From positions 248,001-312,000 of the forward strand of contig NZ_CP149940.1 in the NCBI RefSeq assembly GCF_037948395.1: DNA of 64,000 bases, given 5' to 3'. The DNA is from Serratia nevei (GTDB lineage Bacteria > Pseudomonadota > Gammaproteobacteria > Enterobacterales > Enterobacteriaceae). Position 1 is the first letter of the stretch, and each line of letters opens with the position of its first letter. Positions 52,509 through 62,078 of this stretch are shown one piece after another. Under the pieces are notes generated by a model, which was given only the letters and a program-made list of their open reading frames with translations, made no database searches and was not told the DNA's origin. Made by a program: the position numbers and the translations under genes.

Positions 52509-53741
52509 ATGTCTGGAACCCTAGCAACCCCGCGCGCGTTACTGTCGCTGCTGGTGGCGGCCTCTCTGGTGGTCGCCGGTGCCGCGCAGGCGGACGATGT
52601 CGGCATCAAACCGCAGGACATCAAGCGCGAGGCGCTGTCATCGACGGTGGTGGAGATGGCCTACAGCACCTCGCAACAGGCGCTGTTCGTCAGCGCGCCG
52701 GACTGGAAGGAAGAGGCGCGCTCCCGCGTGCTGCGGCTGGATCCCAACACCCTGGCGATCAAGGCGGAGATCCCGCTGCAGGTGAAAGGCTTCGGCGTGG
52801 CGCTGAACGATGCGGGCAATCGCCTGTACCTGACGCAGGCTTTCAACGGCGAAGTCGGGGTGGTGGACACGACCACCAACCACGCGCTGGGCAGCATCAA
52901 GCTGCTGGACAAAGCGGTGCTGGAGCAGGCTTACAAGCAGGCGGGCATCAGCGGTAAGCGTCTGGATTTCCTGTTGGCGGAGCTGAAGAAGTTTAAAATC
53001 ACTGAGGACTATCTGTACCGCCTCCGCGAGATCAAATATGACGCGCAAAGCGGCCGCCTGTTCCTGCCGGGCCTGGGCTTCGGCGTCGACAGCGTGCTGT
53101 ACGTGGTCGATACCAAAGCCGGCAAGCTGGAGAAAGTGATCCCGGGCTTCGGCTACAACGCGGTGGGTATCACGCTGGATGAGAAGGGCCGCCGGGTGTT
53201 CGTCTCCAACATGCAGGGGCAGGTGATCACCTTGAACGCCGACACGCTGGCGATCACCGCCACGCATGAAGTGCAGGCCGATCAGCTGCTGAACCTGGTG
53301 TATGACCCGGCAAGCAATCGCCTGTTGGGCGTCGATCAGGGCATCGATCGCGACGACTACCGCAACCATCATCTGGGGCACGACTACGTGAAGCGCAGCA
53401 GCGGCCACCGGGTGTTTGCGCTGGATGCGGACAGCGGCAAGGTGCTGGCCAGCGAGCTGACGGATGAGGTGCCGATCGGCCTGCTGCTCGACGAGCGCAG
53501 TCAGCGGCTGTATGTCGCCAACCGCAAAGGCGTGCGCGTGGATCATGGCGCCGGGACGCTGACGGTGTTCGACGCCAAGACGCTCAAGCGCCTGCAAACC
53601 GTAGACCTGCCGCCGCACCCTAACAGCCTGGCGTTGGATCCGAAAGGCGACGCGCTGTTCGTGACGGTGAAAAACGACGGCGCTTCCACCAAGGCCGGTA
53701 AGCCGGAAAGCGTGGTGCGCATTCAGCTGCATACCAACTAA
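52509..53741 (+). CDS. Secreted YncE-like beta-propeller protein
   Basis: This encodes 410 residues from the ATG at 52509, which has AAGGAG nearby; the frame is open 17 codons further. Residues 1-27 form a signal peptide (LLSLLVAASLVVAGAAQA). The mature part has repeated YVTN-type blades (for example NRLYLTQAFNGEVGVVD, RRVFVSNMQGQVITLN, QRLYVANRKG, PHPNSLALDPKGDALFV). E. coli YncE is an iron-repressed periplasmic protein of this type whose role is unclear. Its place directly after the NRPS gene (47 bases) suggests a job in siderophore handling in the periplasm (inference). A terminator follows. Confidence 0.8.
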   Translation: MSGTLATPRALLSLLVAASLVVAGAAQADDVGIKPQDIKREALSSTVVEMAYSTSQQALFVSAPDWKEEARSRVLRLDPNTLAIKAEIPLQVKGFGVALNDAGNRLYLTQAFNGEVGVVDTTTNHALGSIKLLDKAVLEQAYKQAGISGKRLDFLLAELKKFKITEDYLYRLREIKYDAQSGRLFLPGLGFGVDSVLYVVDTKAGKLEKVIPGFGYNAVGITLDEKGRRVFVSNMQGQVITLNADTLAITATHEVQADQLLNLVYDPASNRLLGVDQGIDRDDYRNHHLGHDYVKRSSGHRVFALDADSGKVLASELTDEVPIGLLLDERSQRLYVANRKGVRVDHGAGTLTVFDAKTLKRLQTVDLPPHPNSLALDPKGDALFVTVKNDGASTKAGKPESVVRIQLHTN

Positions 53742-53755
53742 CTGAATATAAATAT

Positions 53756-53784
53756 AAAAAAGGGCGCCTCGGCGCCCTTTGTCG
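53756..53784. terminator. Bidirectional terminator between beta-propeller gene and fepA
   Basis: AAAAAAGGGCGCC-TC-GGCGCCCTTT lies between two convergent stops and carries A and T runs on the two sides, so it can end both transcripts. Confidence 0.88.
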
Positions 53785-53797
53785 TTGGGTCATGTCA

Positions 53798-56080
53798 TCA
53801 GAAGTGGGTGTTGATGCTCATGTAGTAGGTACGGCCCGGTTCGTTGTAGGTGGCCGCGCCCGCGCCGGCGATGTTGATCGCGCCGGTAATCGGGTCGCCC
53901 ACGTTCTGCGCGTTACCGGCGCGGAACTGGCGTTTGTCGAACAGGTTGTCGATGCCGGCGGTGACGCTGACGTTTTTGGTCAGGTCATAGGTCGCGCTGG
54001 CGCCGACGACGGCATAAGGGCTGACCTCGCGGGTTTCGCCGCCGGTGGCCGGTTTACCCTGGTAGTTGTACTTCTTCGGCTTCTGACGGCCGTACCAGGT
54101 CAGGGTGGACTGCATCGACAGATCCTGCGTAGCCTGCCAGCTGAGGGTCGAGTTGACGGTGAACTTCGGGATCACCGACAGGTAATCGCCGGTGGTCTTG
54201 TTCTTGTTCTCGATCATGTAGGTGGCGTTGTTGCTCCAGGTGACGGTCTCGCTGACCGGCACGTTCAGCGAGCCTTCCAGCCCCTGCACCACCGCTTTCG
54301 GTACGTTCTCCCACTGATAGACCGCCGTACCGGTGCTGCTGGTGGCGATGCGCGAGTTACCCGCTTCAATCTTGTTGTGGTAATCGTTGCGGAAGTAAGT
54401 CACGCCGGCCAGCCAGCCTTCGTTATGGAACTCCAGCCCGATCTCTTTGTTGACGCTGGTTTCCGCCTTCAGATCGTCGTTACCGAGCAGGTAGCAGCCG
54501 TTTCTGACATCGCTGCCCGCACACCCTTGGCCTTTGCTGTACAGCAGGTAGTTGCCGTTGGTCTGGTACAGGGTCGGTGCCTTGTAAGAACGCGCGATGC
54601 CCATTTTCAGCGTGAAGTAGTCGCCCAGTTCCTGCGACAGGTTCAGCGCCGGGCTCCAGTTGTTGCCGGATTCTGAATGCAGATCGTAACGCAGACCCGG
54701 CGTCAGCATGGTGGTGTCGGTCAGCTCAATGTTGTCTTCGGCGAACAGCGAGAAGATATGCGCGGAAGCGTAAGGGCTGCGCGTGCCGTTGCCCATGCCG
54801 GGAATAGTGCCGCCCATCAGCGTTTGGCTGGTGGAGGTGCCGTCTTTCATCCGCTGTTGGGTCCACTCGGTACCCAGGGTGGCGGTCTGTGAAACGCCCA
54901 GCTCAAACGGCACGCTGACTTCGCTGTGCGCCAGGAAGTCGTCCAGCTTGGTGGTGCCGAAACCGGTATTTTTGGTGTCGAAGATGCCTTCGGTGCCGCC
55001 GGCCAGGCCTTCGTTCAGGCGGGTATTGCGGGTACGCTCGAACTGCACGTAGTTGTTGGTGCTCACGCCGTTGTCCCAGGCGCCGCGGTGGGTCAGGCCG
55101 AAGGTTTCACGGTAGATGCGGTTAGTCTCTTTGCCGTAGTTGCTCTGCACCAGGGCATTGGTATTGGTGTTCTGGGTATCGCCGGAATACAGGTTGCCCT
55201 GACGGCCGTAGGCATACTCGAACTCCAATGACTGCAGATGGGCGAAGTCCCAATGCAGCAAGGCGTCGATGTTTTTATCGACCACCCCTTCGCGCCCGGC
55301 GGGCAGGCTGTTGGCGTAGGCGCCTACGCGTTCGGATTTATGCGATTCGTTAATGTCCCAGGCGTCGGCCTGCGTTTTGCTGTAGCCGCCGAACAGGCGG
55401 AAGCTCAGGGAATCGCTCAGCGGGCCGGACAGGCTGAAGTCGGTGCGCTTGGTGGCGCCCTCCTGCTTGTGCTGCGGCACGTTGAAGTAGCCGTTCAGCG
55501 AGCCGTGCAGCGCATCGCCGGCCTTCTTGGTGATGATGTTGACCACGCCGCCCGCGGCGCCGTTGCCGTAGCGCGCGGCGGCCGGGCCGCGCAGCACTTC
55601 GATGCGTTCGATCATTTCCGGCGGCACCCAGGCGGTATCACCGCGCGAGTCGCGCTCGCCGCGCCAGCCCTGACGCACCGAGTTGCGGCTGGAGGCCGGT
55701 TTGCCGTCGATCAGAATCAGGGTGTTTTCCGGGCCCATGCCGCGGATATCGATCTGGCGATTGTTGCCGCGCTGGCCGCTGGTGGAGTTGCCGGTCAGGT
55801 TAACCCCGGGCATGGTGCGGATCAGTTCGCTGATGTCGCGCGCCGGCGGGCGTTTTTTGATCTCTTCGGCGGTGATGGTGGACACCCCCGGCGCCTGCAG
55901 GTTCTGCCGGGCGGCGGTCACGACGATGGTGTCTTCGCCGCGCGGCTTTTTATCCGTGGTGCCGCTGTTTTCTTCCGTGGTGGTGGTGTCGGTCTGCTGC
56001 GCGGCGTTGGCGAACGCGGACGCGCCCAATCCCAAGCCGATAAGAGTGGCTAAAGAATAACGTGATAGCTTGCTTTTCAT
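53798..56080 (-). CDS. fepA: Ferric enterobactin-type TonB-dependent receptor
   Basis: This encodes 760 residues, against 746 in E. coli FepA. It has a signal peptide (LIGLGLGASAFANA), TonB box EDTIVVTA (about 49-56), and a plug domain with ARDISELIRTMPGVNLTG, RQIDIRGMGPENTLILIDG and the RGPAAARYGNGAAGGVVNI loop. The beta-barrel ends in Phe (MSINTHF). These are features of the FepA/PfeA catecholate receptors. It is divergent to fes, as in E. coli, with a Fur box in the shared 284-bp spacer. Confidence 0.92.
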   Translation of the reverse strand: MKSKLSRYSLATLIGLGLGASAFANAAQQTDTTTTEENSGTTDKKPRGEDTIVVTAARQNLQAPGVSTITAEEIKKRPPARDISELIRTMPGVNLTGNSTSGQRGNNRQIDIRGMGPENTLILIDGKPASSRNSVRQGWRGERDSRGDTAWVPPEMIERIEVLRGPAAARYGNGAAGGVVNIITKKAGDALHGSLNGYFNVPQHKQEGATKRTDFSLSGPLSDSLSFRLFGGYSKTQADAWDINESHKSERVGAYANSLPAGREGVVDKNIDALLHWDFAHLQSLEFEYAYGRQGNLYSGDTQNTNTNALVQSNYGKETNRIYRETFGLTHRGAWDNGVSTNNYVQFERTRNTRLNEGLAGGTEGIFDTKNTGFGTTKLDDFLAHSEVSVPFELGVSQTATLGTEWTQQRMKDGTSTSQTLMGGTIPGMGNGTRSPYASAHIFSLFAEDNIELTDTTMLTPGLRYDLHSESGNNWSPALNLSQELGDYFTLKMGIARSYKAPTLYQTNGNYLLYSKGQGCAGSDVRNGCYLLGNDDLKAETSVNKEIGLEFHNEGWLAGVTYFRNDYHNKIEAGNSRIATSSTGTAVYQWENVPKAVVQGLEGSLNVPVSETVTWSNNATYMIENKNKTTGDYLSVIPKFTVNSTLSWQATQDLSMQSTLTWYGRQKPKKYNYQGKPATGGETREVSPYAVVGASATYDLTKNVSVTAGIDNLFDKRQFRAGNAQNVGDPITGAINIAGAGAATYNEPGRTYYMSINTHF

Positions 56081-56250
56081 CTGAGTGTCCTACCTTGCTG
56101 CCATCCCTCGCCGAACGGGGGGAAGGGCGGTTGTAGTTTTTGTGTAGTCGGAAATAGAAAATCGGCTGCGGCAAGGGATGCCATTGATGTATCCCCGATC
56201 CCTGTCCGTTGCGCGCAATACCAGCACGATCTCCAAGCCTTACACACTAT

Positions 56251-56275
56251 TGCAAATGCAAATTATTATCAATAG
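56251..56275. promoter_or_regulatory. Fur box between fepA and fes
   Basis: AATGCAAATTATTATCAATAG (56255-56275) resembles the Fur operator of the E. coli fepA-fes divergent promoter. It would repress both directions when iron is plentiful. Confidence 0.8.
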
Positions 56276-56364
56276 TATTTGGCGTACAGTGCGTTCGGGC
56301 GGTGGCCGGCGATAGGGAAAAGTCGACGTTCCCGGTGCCGCCAACTACAAAATGGGTAGGCGTT

Positions 56365-57744
56365 GTGAATACAGAACTACAGTCAGAAAGCAGCAGATTA
56401 TTGGCCAGCAGCAATGCGGGCAGTCCAGGGTGGTGGTTGACGGTGGCACGACGCGGTACGCCATGGGTAGAACCGGCGGGTAACGGCCGTTGGCGAACCA
56501 CCTTTTTCTGGCGCGATCCTCAGGGATGCGAATTGACCTCCGCCTACCGTCGCGTGTGGATCAACATCAACTGCCTGACCGACCATCATCAGCCGAATCC
56601 GCCGCAAAGCCTGCAGCGTTTGGCCGGCACCGACGTGTGGTACTGGCAGACCGAGCTGAGCGGCGCCTGGCGCGGCAGCTACTGCTTTATCCCCTGCTTT
56701 GACGAGCGGCCGCCGGCGTTCAGCGGCGACGATGCGCACGCCAACATGCACAACCTGCGCCACTGGTGGCACCAGGTGTTCGCCAGCGCCACCCCCGATC
56801 TGCTCAACCCGTATCGCTCCTGGCAAAGCGCCAGCGGCCACAGCGTCTCCGGCCTGCACATGCCGGATGCGCCGCCGCAGCCGGTATGGCGCTCGTTCGA
56901 CGAGTACGAGATCGCCAGCGGGCGCTGTACGCCACCGCTGCCGGCGCGTTTGCAGCGCCATACCTGGCAAAGCGAGCGCCTGGGCAACAGCCGCGATGTC
57001 TGGATCTACACCACCGGTGACAGCAAGCCGGCCGAGCGTCCGTTGGCTATTCTGCTCGACGGCCAGTTCTGGGCGAAGCAGATGCCGGTTTGGGAGCCGC
57101 TGATGCAGCTGACCCGTGAAGGGGCATTGCCGGAAGCGGTGTATGTGCTGATCGACATTATCGATCTGCCGCACCGGTCGCGCGAACTGACCTGCAAGGA
57201 CGACTTCTGGCTGGCGGTGCAGGAAGAACTGATGCCGCAGCTGGCCGACTGGGCGCCGCACAGCGACAAACCGGCCGATACGGTGGTGGCGGGGCAAAGC
57301 TTTGGCGGCCTGGCTTCCCTGTATGCCGGGCTGCGCTGGCCGCAGCGCTTCGGCGCGGTGATCACCCAGTCCGGTTCCTACTGGTGGCCGCGGCGCGACA
57401 TGCTGCAGTTGCCGAGCATTCCCGACGATGCCTGCTGGCTGATGCAGCAGGTGGAACGACACGGCCTGGGCAACCACGGCGCGCTGAAGGTATTTATGGA
57501 AGCCGGTTCGCAGGAAAAGCTGGTGCACCGGGTCAGCGGCGAAATGGCGGCGCGCCTGAGCGACGCCGGCCATCGGGTGCACTACCGGGTGGTGGAAGGC
57601 GGGCACGACGCGCTGTGCTGGCGCAGCGGCCTGACCGACGGGCTGCAGGCGGTCTGGGCTTCCGCTTTCGCCACCGCTTATCCGGCATCGGCGACGGCAA
57701 CGGCACGAGGAACACATGATGGAAAGCCTGAATCCGTTCGATGA
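56365..57744 (+). CDS. fes: Enterochelin esterase
   Basis: This encodes 459 residues from the GTG at 56365, chosen because upstream codons in the same frame run through the Fur box; start uncertain. An N-terminal domain of about 190 residues is followed by an alpha/beta hydrolase with nucleophile S312 (AGQSFGGLAS) and catalytic H414 (VEGGHDALCW). It hydrolyses ferric enterobactin to DHB-Ser units in the cytoplasm to release iron. Its 3' end overlaps the MbtH-like gene by 26-29 bases, in another frame. Confidence 0.93.
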   Translation: MNTELQSESSRLLASSNAGSPGWWLTVARRGTPWVEPAGNGRWRTTFFWRDPQGCELTSAYRRVWININCLTDHHQPNPPQSLQRLAGTDVWYWQTELSGAWRGSYCFIPCFDERPPAFSGDDAHANMHNLRHWWHQVFASATPDLLNPYRSWQSASGHSVSGLHMPDAPPQPVWRSFDEYEIASGRCTPPLPARLQRHTWQSERLGNSRDVWIYTTGDSKPAERPLAILLDGQFWAKQMPVWEPLMQLTREGALPEAVYVLIDIIDLPHRSRELTCKDDFWLAVQEELMPQLADWAPHSDKPADTVVAGQSFGGLASLYAGLRWPQRFGAVITQSGSYWWPRRDMLQLPSIPDDACWLMQQVERHGLGNHGALKVFMEAGSQEKLVHRVSGEMAARLSDAGHRVHYRVVEGGHDALCWRSGLTDGLQAVWASAFATAYPASATATARGTHDGKPESVR

Positions 57745-57925
57745 TCAACAGCAGCGCAGCCTGGTGCTGCGCAACGTACAACAACAATACAGTTTGTGGC
57801 CGGATTTCCGCGCCATTCCGTCCGAGTGGACGATCGTCTTCGGCCCGGCGGCGCGCACTGCGTGCGCCGAATGGCTGGAGCAGCATTGGCAAGACATTCT
57901 GCCGGTCGCAGCACGCGAGGCGTGA
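57719..57925 (+). CDS. ybdZ: MbtH-like protein (YbdZ)
   Basis: This encodes 68 residues from the ATG at 57719; the adjacent ATG at 57716 adds one Met. It has the family hallmarks NPFDD, SLWPDF and W-x2-VFGPAAR, with PSEW where most members have P-x-GW. MbtH-like proteins bind adenylation domains and are often needed for their activity. The partner here is likely EntF, and possibly the Cy-A protein. It lies between fes and entF as in E. coli. Confidence 0.92.
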   Translation: MESLNPFDDQQQRSLVLRNVQQQYSLWPDFRAIPSEWTIVFGPAARTACAEWLEQHWQDILPVAAREA

Positions 57926-57957
57926 CCGGCGCCAGGTAATCACGGGAGCAATAAGCA

Positions 57958-60900
57958 GTGTCACACACCCCTAACTCTCTCAGCGGCCCGGCGCTTGCGG
58001 GCGAATGGCCGCTGGTCGCGGCGCAACCCGGCATCTGGGTCGCCGATCAAATTTCCCCGCATCGCAATGCCTACGCGGTGGCCCACGCCATCGAACTCAA
58101 CGGCCCCATTGCCGTAGAGCCTCTGCTGCAGGCCATTACCCAGAGCCTGGGCGAGGTGGATATGCTGCGCCTGCGTTTTGCGGAACGCGACGGCGTGCCG
58201 GTGCAATGGTGGGATAACACGCTGGCGGTGCGCGAGCCGGAACTCGTCGATCTGACGACGTCGCCGGACCCCGAAGCCGCCGCGCGCGCGCTGATGGATA
58301 TCGATCTGGCGAGCGATCTGCGCGCCAGCAGCGGCGCGCCGCTGTATCGCCATGTGGTGATGCGCCTCGCGGATGACCGCTGGTTCTGGTATCAGCGCTA
58401 TCACCATCTGCTGGTGGACGGTTTCAGCTTCACCGCCATCGCTCGCCGCGTGGCGGCGATTTACACCCATCTTTGCCGCGGCGACGCGCTGGAACCGACG
58501 CCTTTCACGGCGTTCAGCGACGTGGTGGCGGAATACCAGGCTTACCGGGAGGCGCCGGCCTGGCAGCGCGACGCCGATTTCTGGCTCGAAAAAGCGCGGC
58601 AGCTGCCGCCGCCGGCGACCCTTTGCCCGCAGCCGCTGGCCGGGCAAACCCCCACGCCGCGCATCCACCGGCTGGAACAGCGCTGCGATCCGCAGGCCTT
58701 CGCCGAACTGGTGCAGTGCGGCGCGCAGCAGAAGCTGAACGCCGCCGATATGGCGGTGGCGCTGGTGGCGCTGTGGGTATCGCGCCTGAGTGGCCAACCG
58801 AGCTTCAGCGCCGGTTTTATCTTCATGCGCCGTACCGGATCGGCCGCCCTGTGCGCCGCCGGCCCGGTGATCAACGTGCTGCCGATGGAGATGCACCTCG
58901 AGCCGCAGGCCACGCTGTATGAGGCCGCCGCCCGCATCAGCCGCGAGCTGAAAACGGTGCGCCGCCATCAGCGCTACGACGCCGAACAGGTGCAGCGCGA
59001 TCTGGGGCGCATCGGCGACGGCGAACCGCTGTACGGCACGGTCTTCAACTTCAAAATGTTCGATTACCAGCTGGACTTCGCCGGTATCGAAGGCATCACC
59101 CACGATCTGGCCTCCGGGCCGGTGCGCGATCTGGAGATTGCGCTGTTTATCGACGAGCACCATCACCTGAAGGTGGAACTGCTGGCCAACGCCGAGCGAT
59201 ACAGCCGCCAGGAACTGCAGGCGCACCTGCAGCGGCTGCCGCTGCTGCTGGCGCAGTTCGCCGCGCAGGCAACGTTGCCGATCGGCGAAGCCGATATGCT
59301 GACCGCCGACGATCACGCGCTGCTGGCGCGGGTCAACGACACGACGCACCCGGTACCGGCGACCACGCTGAGCCAGCTGCTGGCGCAGCAGGCGCAAACC
59401 ACGCCAGACGCGCCGGCGCTGGCGGATGCGCATTTCAGCTTTACCTACCGCGAAACGCGCGAGCAGGTCACGGCGCTGGCGCGCGAGCTGGTGGCGCAGG
59501 GCGTGCGGCCGGGCGACATCGTGGCGGTGGCGCTGCCGCGTTCGGTGTTCCTGTCGCTGGCGTTGATGGCGATCGTGGAAGCGGGCGCCGCCTATCTGCC
59601 GCTGGACACCGGTTATCCGGACGAGCGGCTGGCGATGATGCTGGAAGACGCCGCGCCGCGGCTGGTCATCACCAACCCGGCGCAGCAGGCGCGTTTCGCC
59701 GACAAGGGCGAAATCTTGCTGTATGACGCGCCGCTGACGGCCGATCACGCCGCCGGGGTGGCGATCGCGGGCCCGACGCCGGACCATGCGGCCTATATCA
59801 TCTTTACCTCCGGCTCCACCGGGCGCCCGAAAGGCGTGCTGGTCGGCCATCAGGCGATCGTCAACCGCCTGCTGTGGATGCAACACCAGTATCCGCTGGG
59901 GGCGGACGACGCGGTGCTGCAGAAAACGCCGTGCAGTTTCGACGTCTCGGTGTGGGAATTCTTCTGGCCGCTGATGGTGGGCGCCCGGCTGGTGATGGCC
60001 CCGCCGGAGGCGCATCGCGATCCGCAGCAACTGCAACAGCTGATCGCGCAACACCGCATTACCACGCTGCACTTCGTGCCGTCGATGCTGGCGGCTTTCG
60101 TGGCCGCCCTGGACGACGACGCGGCGGTGGCGAGCTGCGCCGCGCTGCGCCAGGTGTTCTGCAGCGGCGAAGCGCTGCCGGCGGAGCTGTGCCGCCTGTG
60201 GCAAAGCCGCACGGCGGTGCCGTTGCACAACCTCTACGGCCCGACCGAAGCGGCGGTGGACGTGACCTGGCATCCGGCCTACGGCGAGGCGCTGGCGAAG
60301 GTGACCGGCGCCAACGTGCCGATTGGCCTGCCGGTGTGGAACACCGGGCTGCGCATTCTTGACGCGCGCCTGCGGCCGGTGCCGCCGGGCGTGGCGGGCG
60401 ATCTGTATCTGACCGGCGTGCAGCTGGCGCACGGCTACCTTGGCCGGCCGGATCTGACCGCCAGCCGCTTTGTCGCCGATCCGTTCGGCGAGGGCGGGCG
60501 CATGTACCGCACCGGCGACGTGGCGCGCTGGCTGCCGGACGGCGCGGTGGAATATTTGGGCCGCAGCGACGATCAGCTGAAGATCCGCGGGCAGCGTATC
60601 GAGCTGAGCGAAATCGACCACGCCTTGCTGTCGCTGCCGGGCGTGCGCCAGGCGGTGACGCACGCGCTGGTGCTGCAGGGCACACCGGTGGACGCCGGCG
60701 GCGATGCGCGCCAGCTGGTAGGCTATCTGGTGATGCAGCCTGGCGCGAACTGGGATGCGGAAGCCCTGCGCGCGGCGCTGGCCGACCGTCTGCCGCCGCA
60801 CATGGTGCCGGTGGCGCTGGTGGAAATGAGCGATTTGCCGCTGAGCGCCAACGGCAAGCTGGATCGCAAGGCCTTGCCGCAGCCGCAGGGCGGTGAACGC

Positions 60901-61902
60901 AAGGCAGGACGGCCGCCGCAGGCCGGGCTGGAAAGCGAGATCGCGGCGGTGTTCGCCCGCTTGCTGCAGCGCGAGCAGGTGTTCGCCGACGACGATTTCT
61001 TCGCGCTCGGCGGCCATTCGCTGCTGGCGATGCGTCTGGCGGCAGAGCTGCGCCGCGATCTGGGCAAGGCGGTGTCCGTCGGCCAGGTGATGGTGGCGTC
61101 GCGCGTTGAGCAGTTGGCGGCCTTGCTGGCGGAAGATCGCACGCAGGAAGAGGCCGATCGCAGCGGATTCGACAGCGTATTGCCGCTGCGCGTCACCGAG
61201 GGGCCGACGCTGTTCTGTCTGCACCCGGCGTCCGGTTTCTCGTGGCAGTTCAGCGTATTGCCGCGCTATCTCGATCAGCACTGGTCGCTGGTCGGTATCC
61301 AGTCGCCGCGGCCGGACGGCCCGCTGGCGCTGAGCGAAGATATGGATCAGGTGGTGGATGCCCACCTGCAGACGGTGTTGCAGGTACAGCCGCACGGGCC
61401 GTACCACTTCATCGGCTACTCGCTGGGCGGCACGCTGGCGCAGGGCATCGCCGCCCGGCTGCAGGCGCGCGGCGAGCAGGTGGCGTTCCTCGGCCTGCTG
61501 GATACCTATCCGCCGGAGACCCAAAACTGGGACGTGATGCTGGACGACAACGTGTTGAAGGAAGTGCAGCGCGAGCGCGAGCAGTTCCTGGCGGTGTCGC
61601 AGGATACGCTCGATCCGGCGCTGGGCGAGACGCGCACCGCGATGTTCGACAACATCGAAGCCAACTACGCTGATTCGGTGCGGTTGCTGTCGCACACGCG
61701 TACCGCCCGCTTCCGCGGTCAGGCGACGCTGTTCGTCGCCAAACGCACGTTGCAGGAAGGGATGGACGTGCAGCAGACCTGGTCGCAGTACGTCGATGCG
61801 CTGCAGGCGCACGAGCTGGACTGCGCGCATGTCGATATCGTTTCGCCGGCGTCGTTCAAAGTGCTGGGGCCGCTGCTGAACCGGATCTTGCGCACGCTGT
61901 AA
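57958..61902 (+). CDS. entF: Enterobactin synthase component F (C-A-T-TE)
   Basis: This encodes 1314 residues from a GTG start, against 1293 in E. coli. The condensation domain has HHLLVDG (149-155). The adenylation domain has FTSGSTGRPKG and pocket residues that by hand alignment read D-V-W-H-F-S-L-V, the serine code of EntF. The carrier domain has S1021 (GGHSL). The thioesterase has S1155 (GYSLGG). All four domains look active. It joins DHB to serine and cyclises the trimer. It is followed by a hairpin terminator, not by the fep transport genes found in E. coli. Confidence 0.93.
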   Translation: MSHTPNSLSGPALAGEWPLVAAQPGIWVADQISPHRNAYAVAHAIELNGPIAVEPLLQAITQSLGEVDMLRLRFAERDGVPVQWWDNTLAVREPELVDLTTSPDPEAAARALMDIDLASDLRASSGAPLYRHVVMRLADDRWFWYQRYHHLLVDGFSFTAIARRVAAIYTHLCRGDALEPTPFTAFSDVVAEYQAYREAPAWQRDADFWLEKARQLPPPATLCPQPLAGQTPTPRIHRLEQRCDPQAFAELVQCGAQQKLNAADMAVALVALWVSRLSGQPSFSAGFIFMRRTGSAALCAAGPVINVLPMEMHLEPQATLYEAAARISRELKTVRRHQRYDAEQVQRDLGRIGDGEPLYGTVFNFKMFDYQLDFAGIEGITHDLASGPVRDLEIALFIDEHHHLKVELLANAERYSRQELQAHLQRLPLLLAQFAAQATLPIGEADMLTADDHALLARVNDTTHPVPATTLSQLLAQQAQTTPDAPALADAHFSFTYRETREQVTALARELVAQGVRPGDIVAVALPRSVFLSLALMAIVEAGAAYLPLDTGYPDERLAMMLEDAAPRLVITNPAQQARFADKGEILLYDAPLTADHAAGVAIAGPTPDHAAYIIFTSGSTGRPKGVLVGHQAIVNRLLWMQHQYPLGADDAVLQKTPCSFDVSVWEFFWPLMVGARLVMAPPEAHRDPQQLQQLIAQHRITTLHFVPSMLAAFVAALDDDAAVASCAALRQVFCSGEALPAELCRLWQSRTAVPLHNLYGPTEAAVDVTWHPAYGEALAKVTGANVPIGLPVWNTGLRILDARLRPVPPGVAGDLYLTGVQLAHGYLGRPDLTASRFVADPFGEGGRMYRTGDVARWLPDGAVEYLGRSDDQLKIRGQRIELSEIDHALLSLPGVRQAVTHALVLQGTPVDAGGDARQLVGYLVMQPGANWDAEALRAALADRLPPHMVPVALVEMSDLPLSANGKLDRKALPQPQGGERKAGRPPQAGLESEIAAVFARLLQREQVFADDDFFALGGHSLLAMRLAAELRRDLGKAVSVGQVMVASRVEQLAALLAEDRTQEEADRSGFDSVLPLRVTEGPTLFCLHPASGFSWQFSVLPRYLDQHWSLVGIQSPRPDGPLALSEDMDQVVDAHLQTVLQVQPHGPYHFIGYSLGGTLAQGIAARLQARGEQVAFLGLLDTYPPETQNWDVMLDDNVLKEVQREREQFLAVSQDTLDPALGETRTAMFDNIEANYADSVRLLSHTRTARFRGQATLFVAKRTLQEGMDVQQTWSQYVDALQAHELDCAHVDIVSPASFKVLGPLLNRILRTL

Positions 61903-61917
61903 TCGCGCCGGTCATCT

Positions 61918-61960
61918 CGCCGCCAGGCACGGGGATTACCCCGCGTGTGGCGGCGTTTCT
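61918..61960 (+). terminator. entF terminator
   Basis: CGCCGCCA (61918-61925) pairs with TGGCGGCG (61948-61955), with an inner stem CACGGGG/CCCCGCG, and leads into TTTCTT. It lies 16 bases after the entF stop. Confidence 0.75.
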
Positions 61961-61985
61961 TGCGGTTGCTCACAGTTGAATATCA

Positions 61986-62009
61986 ATGAGTTTTATTATC
62001 ATTATTGAT
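61986..62009. promoter_or_regulatory. Fur box upstream of entS
   Basis: AATGAGTTTTATTATCATTATTGA contains a good Fur half-site array (TTATTATCATTATTGA), 70-93 bases before the entS ATG. Confidence 0.75.
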
Positions 62010-62078
62010 TTCGCCATCTGTGCTAGCATAGCGCCCCGCAACTGCAGAATCCCCGTTTAAAGATGTGGTGAACAACCG

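Noticed and set aside
56209..56364. 52-codon upstream extension of fes
   Set aside because: It would translate through the Fur operator and lacks similarity to Fes; the GTG at 56365 is preferred.
57961..61830. Antisense ORF of 1289 codons covering entF
   Set aside because: A shadow of a GC-rich NRPS gene; composition is dominated by Arg, His and Gln as typical for antisense frames. The same applies to the long frames opposite purD-purH (25422-28274), acs (36259-38211) and actP (34051-35316).
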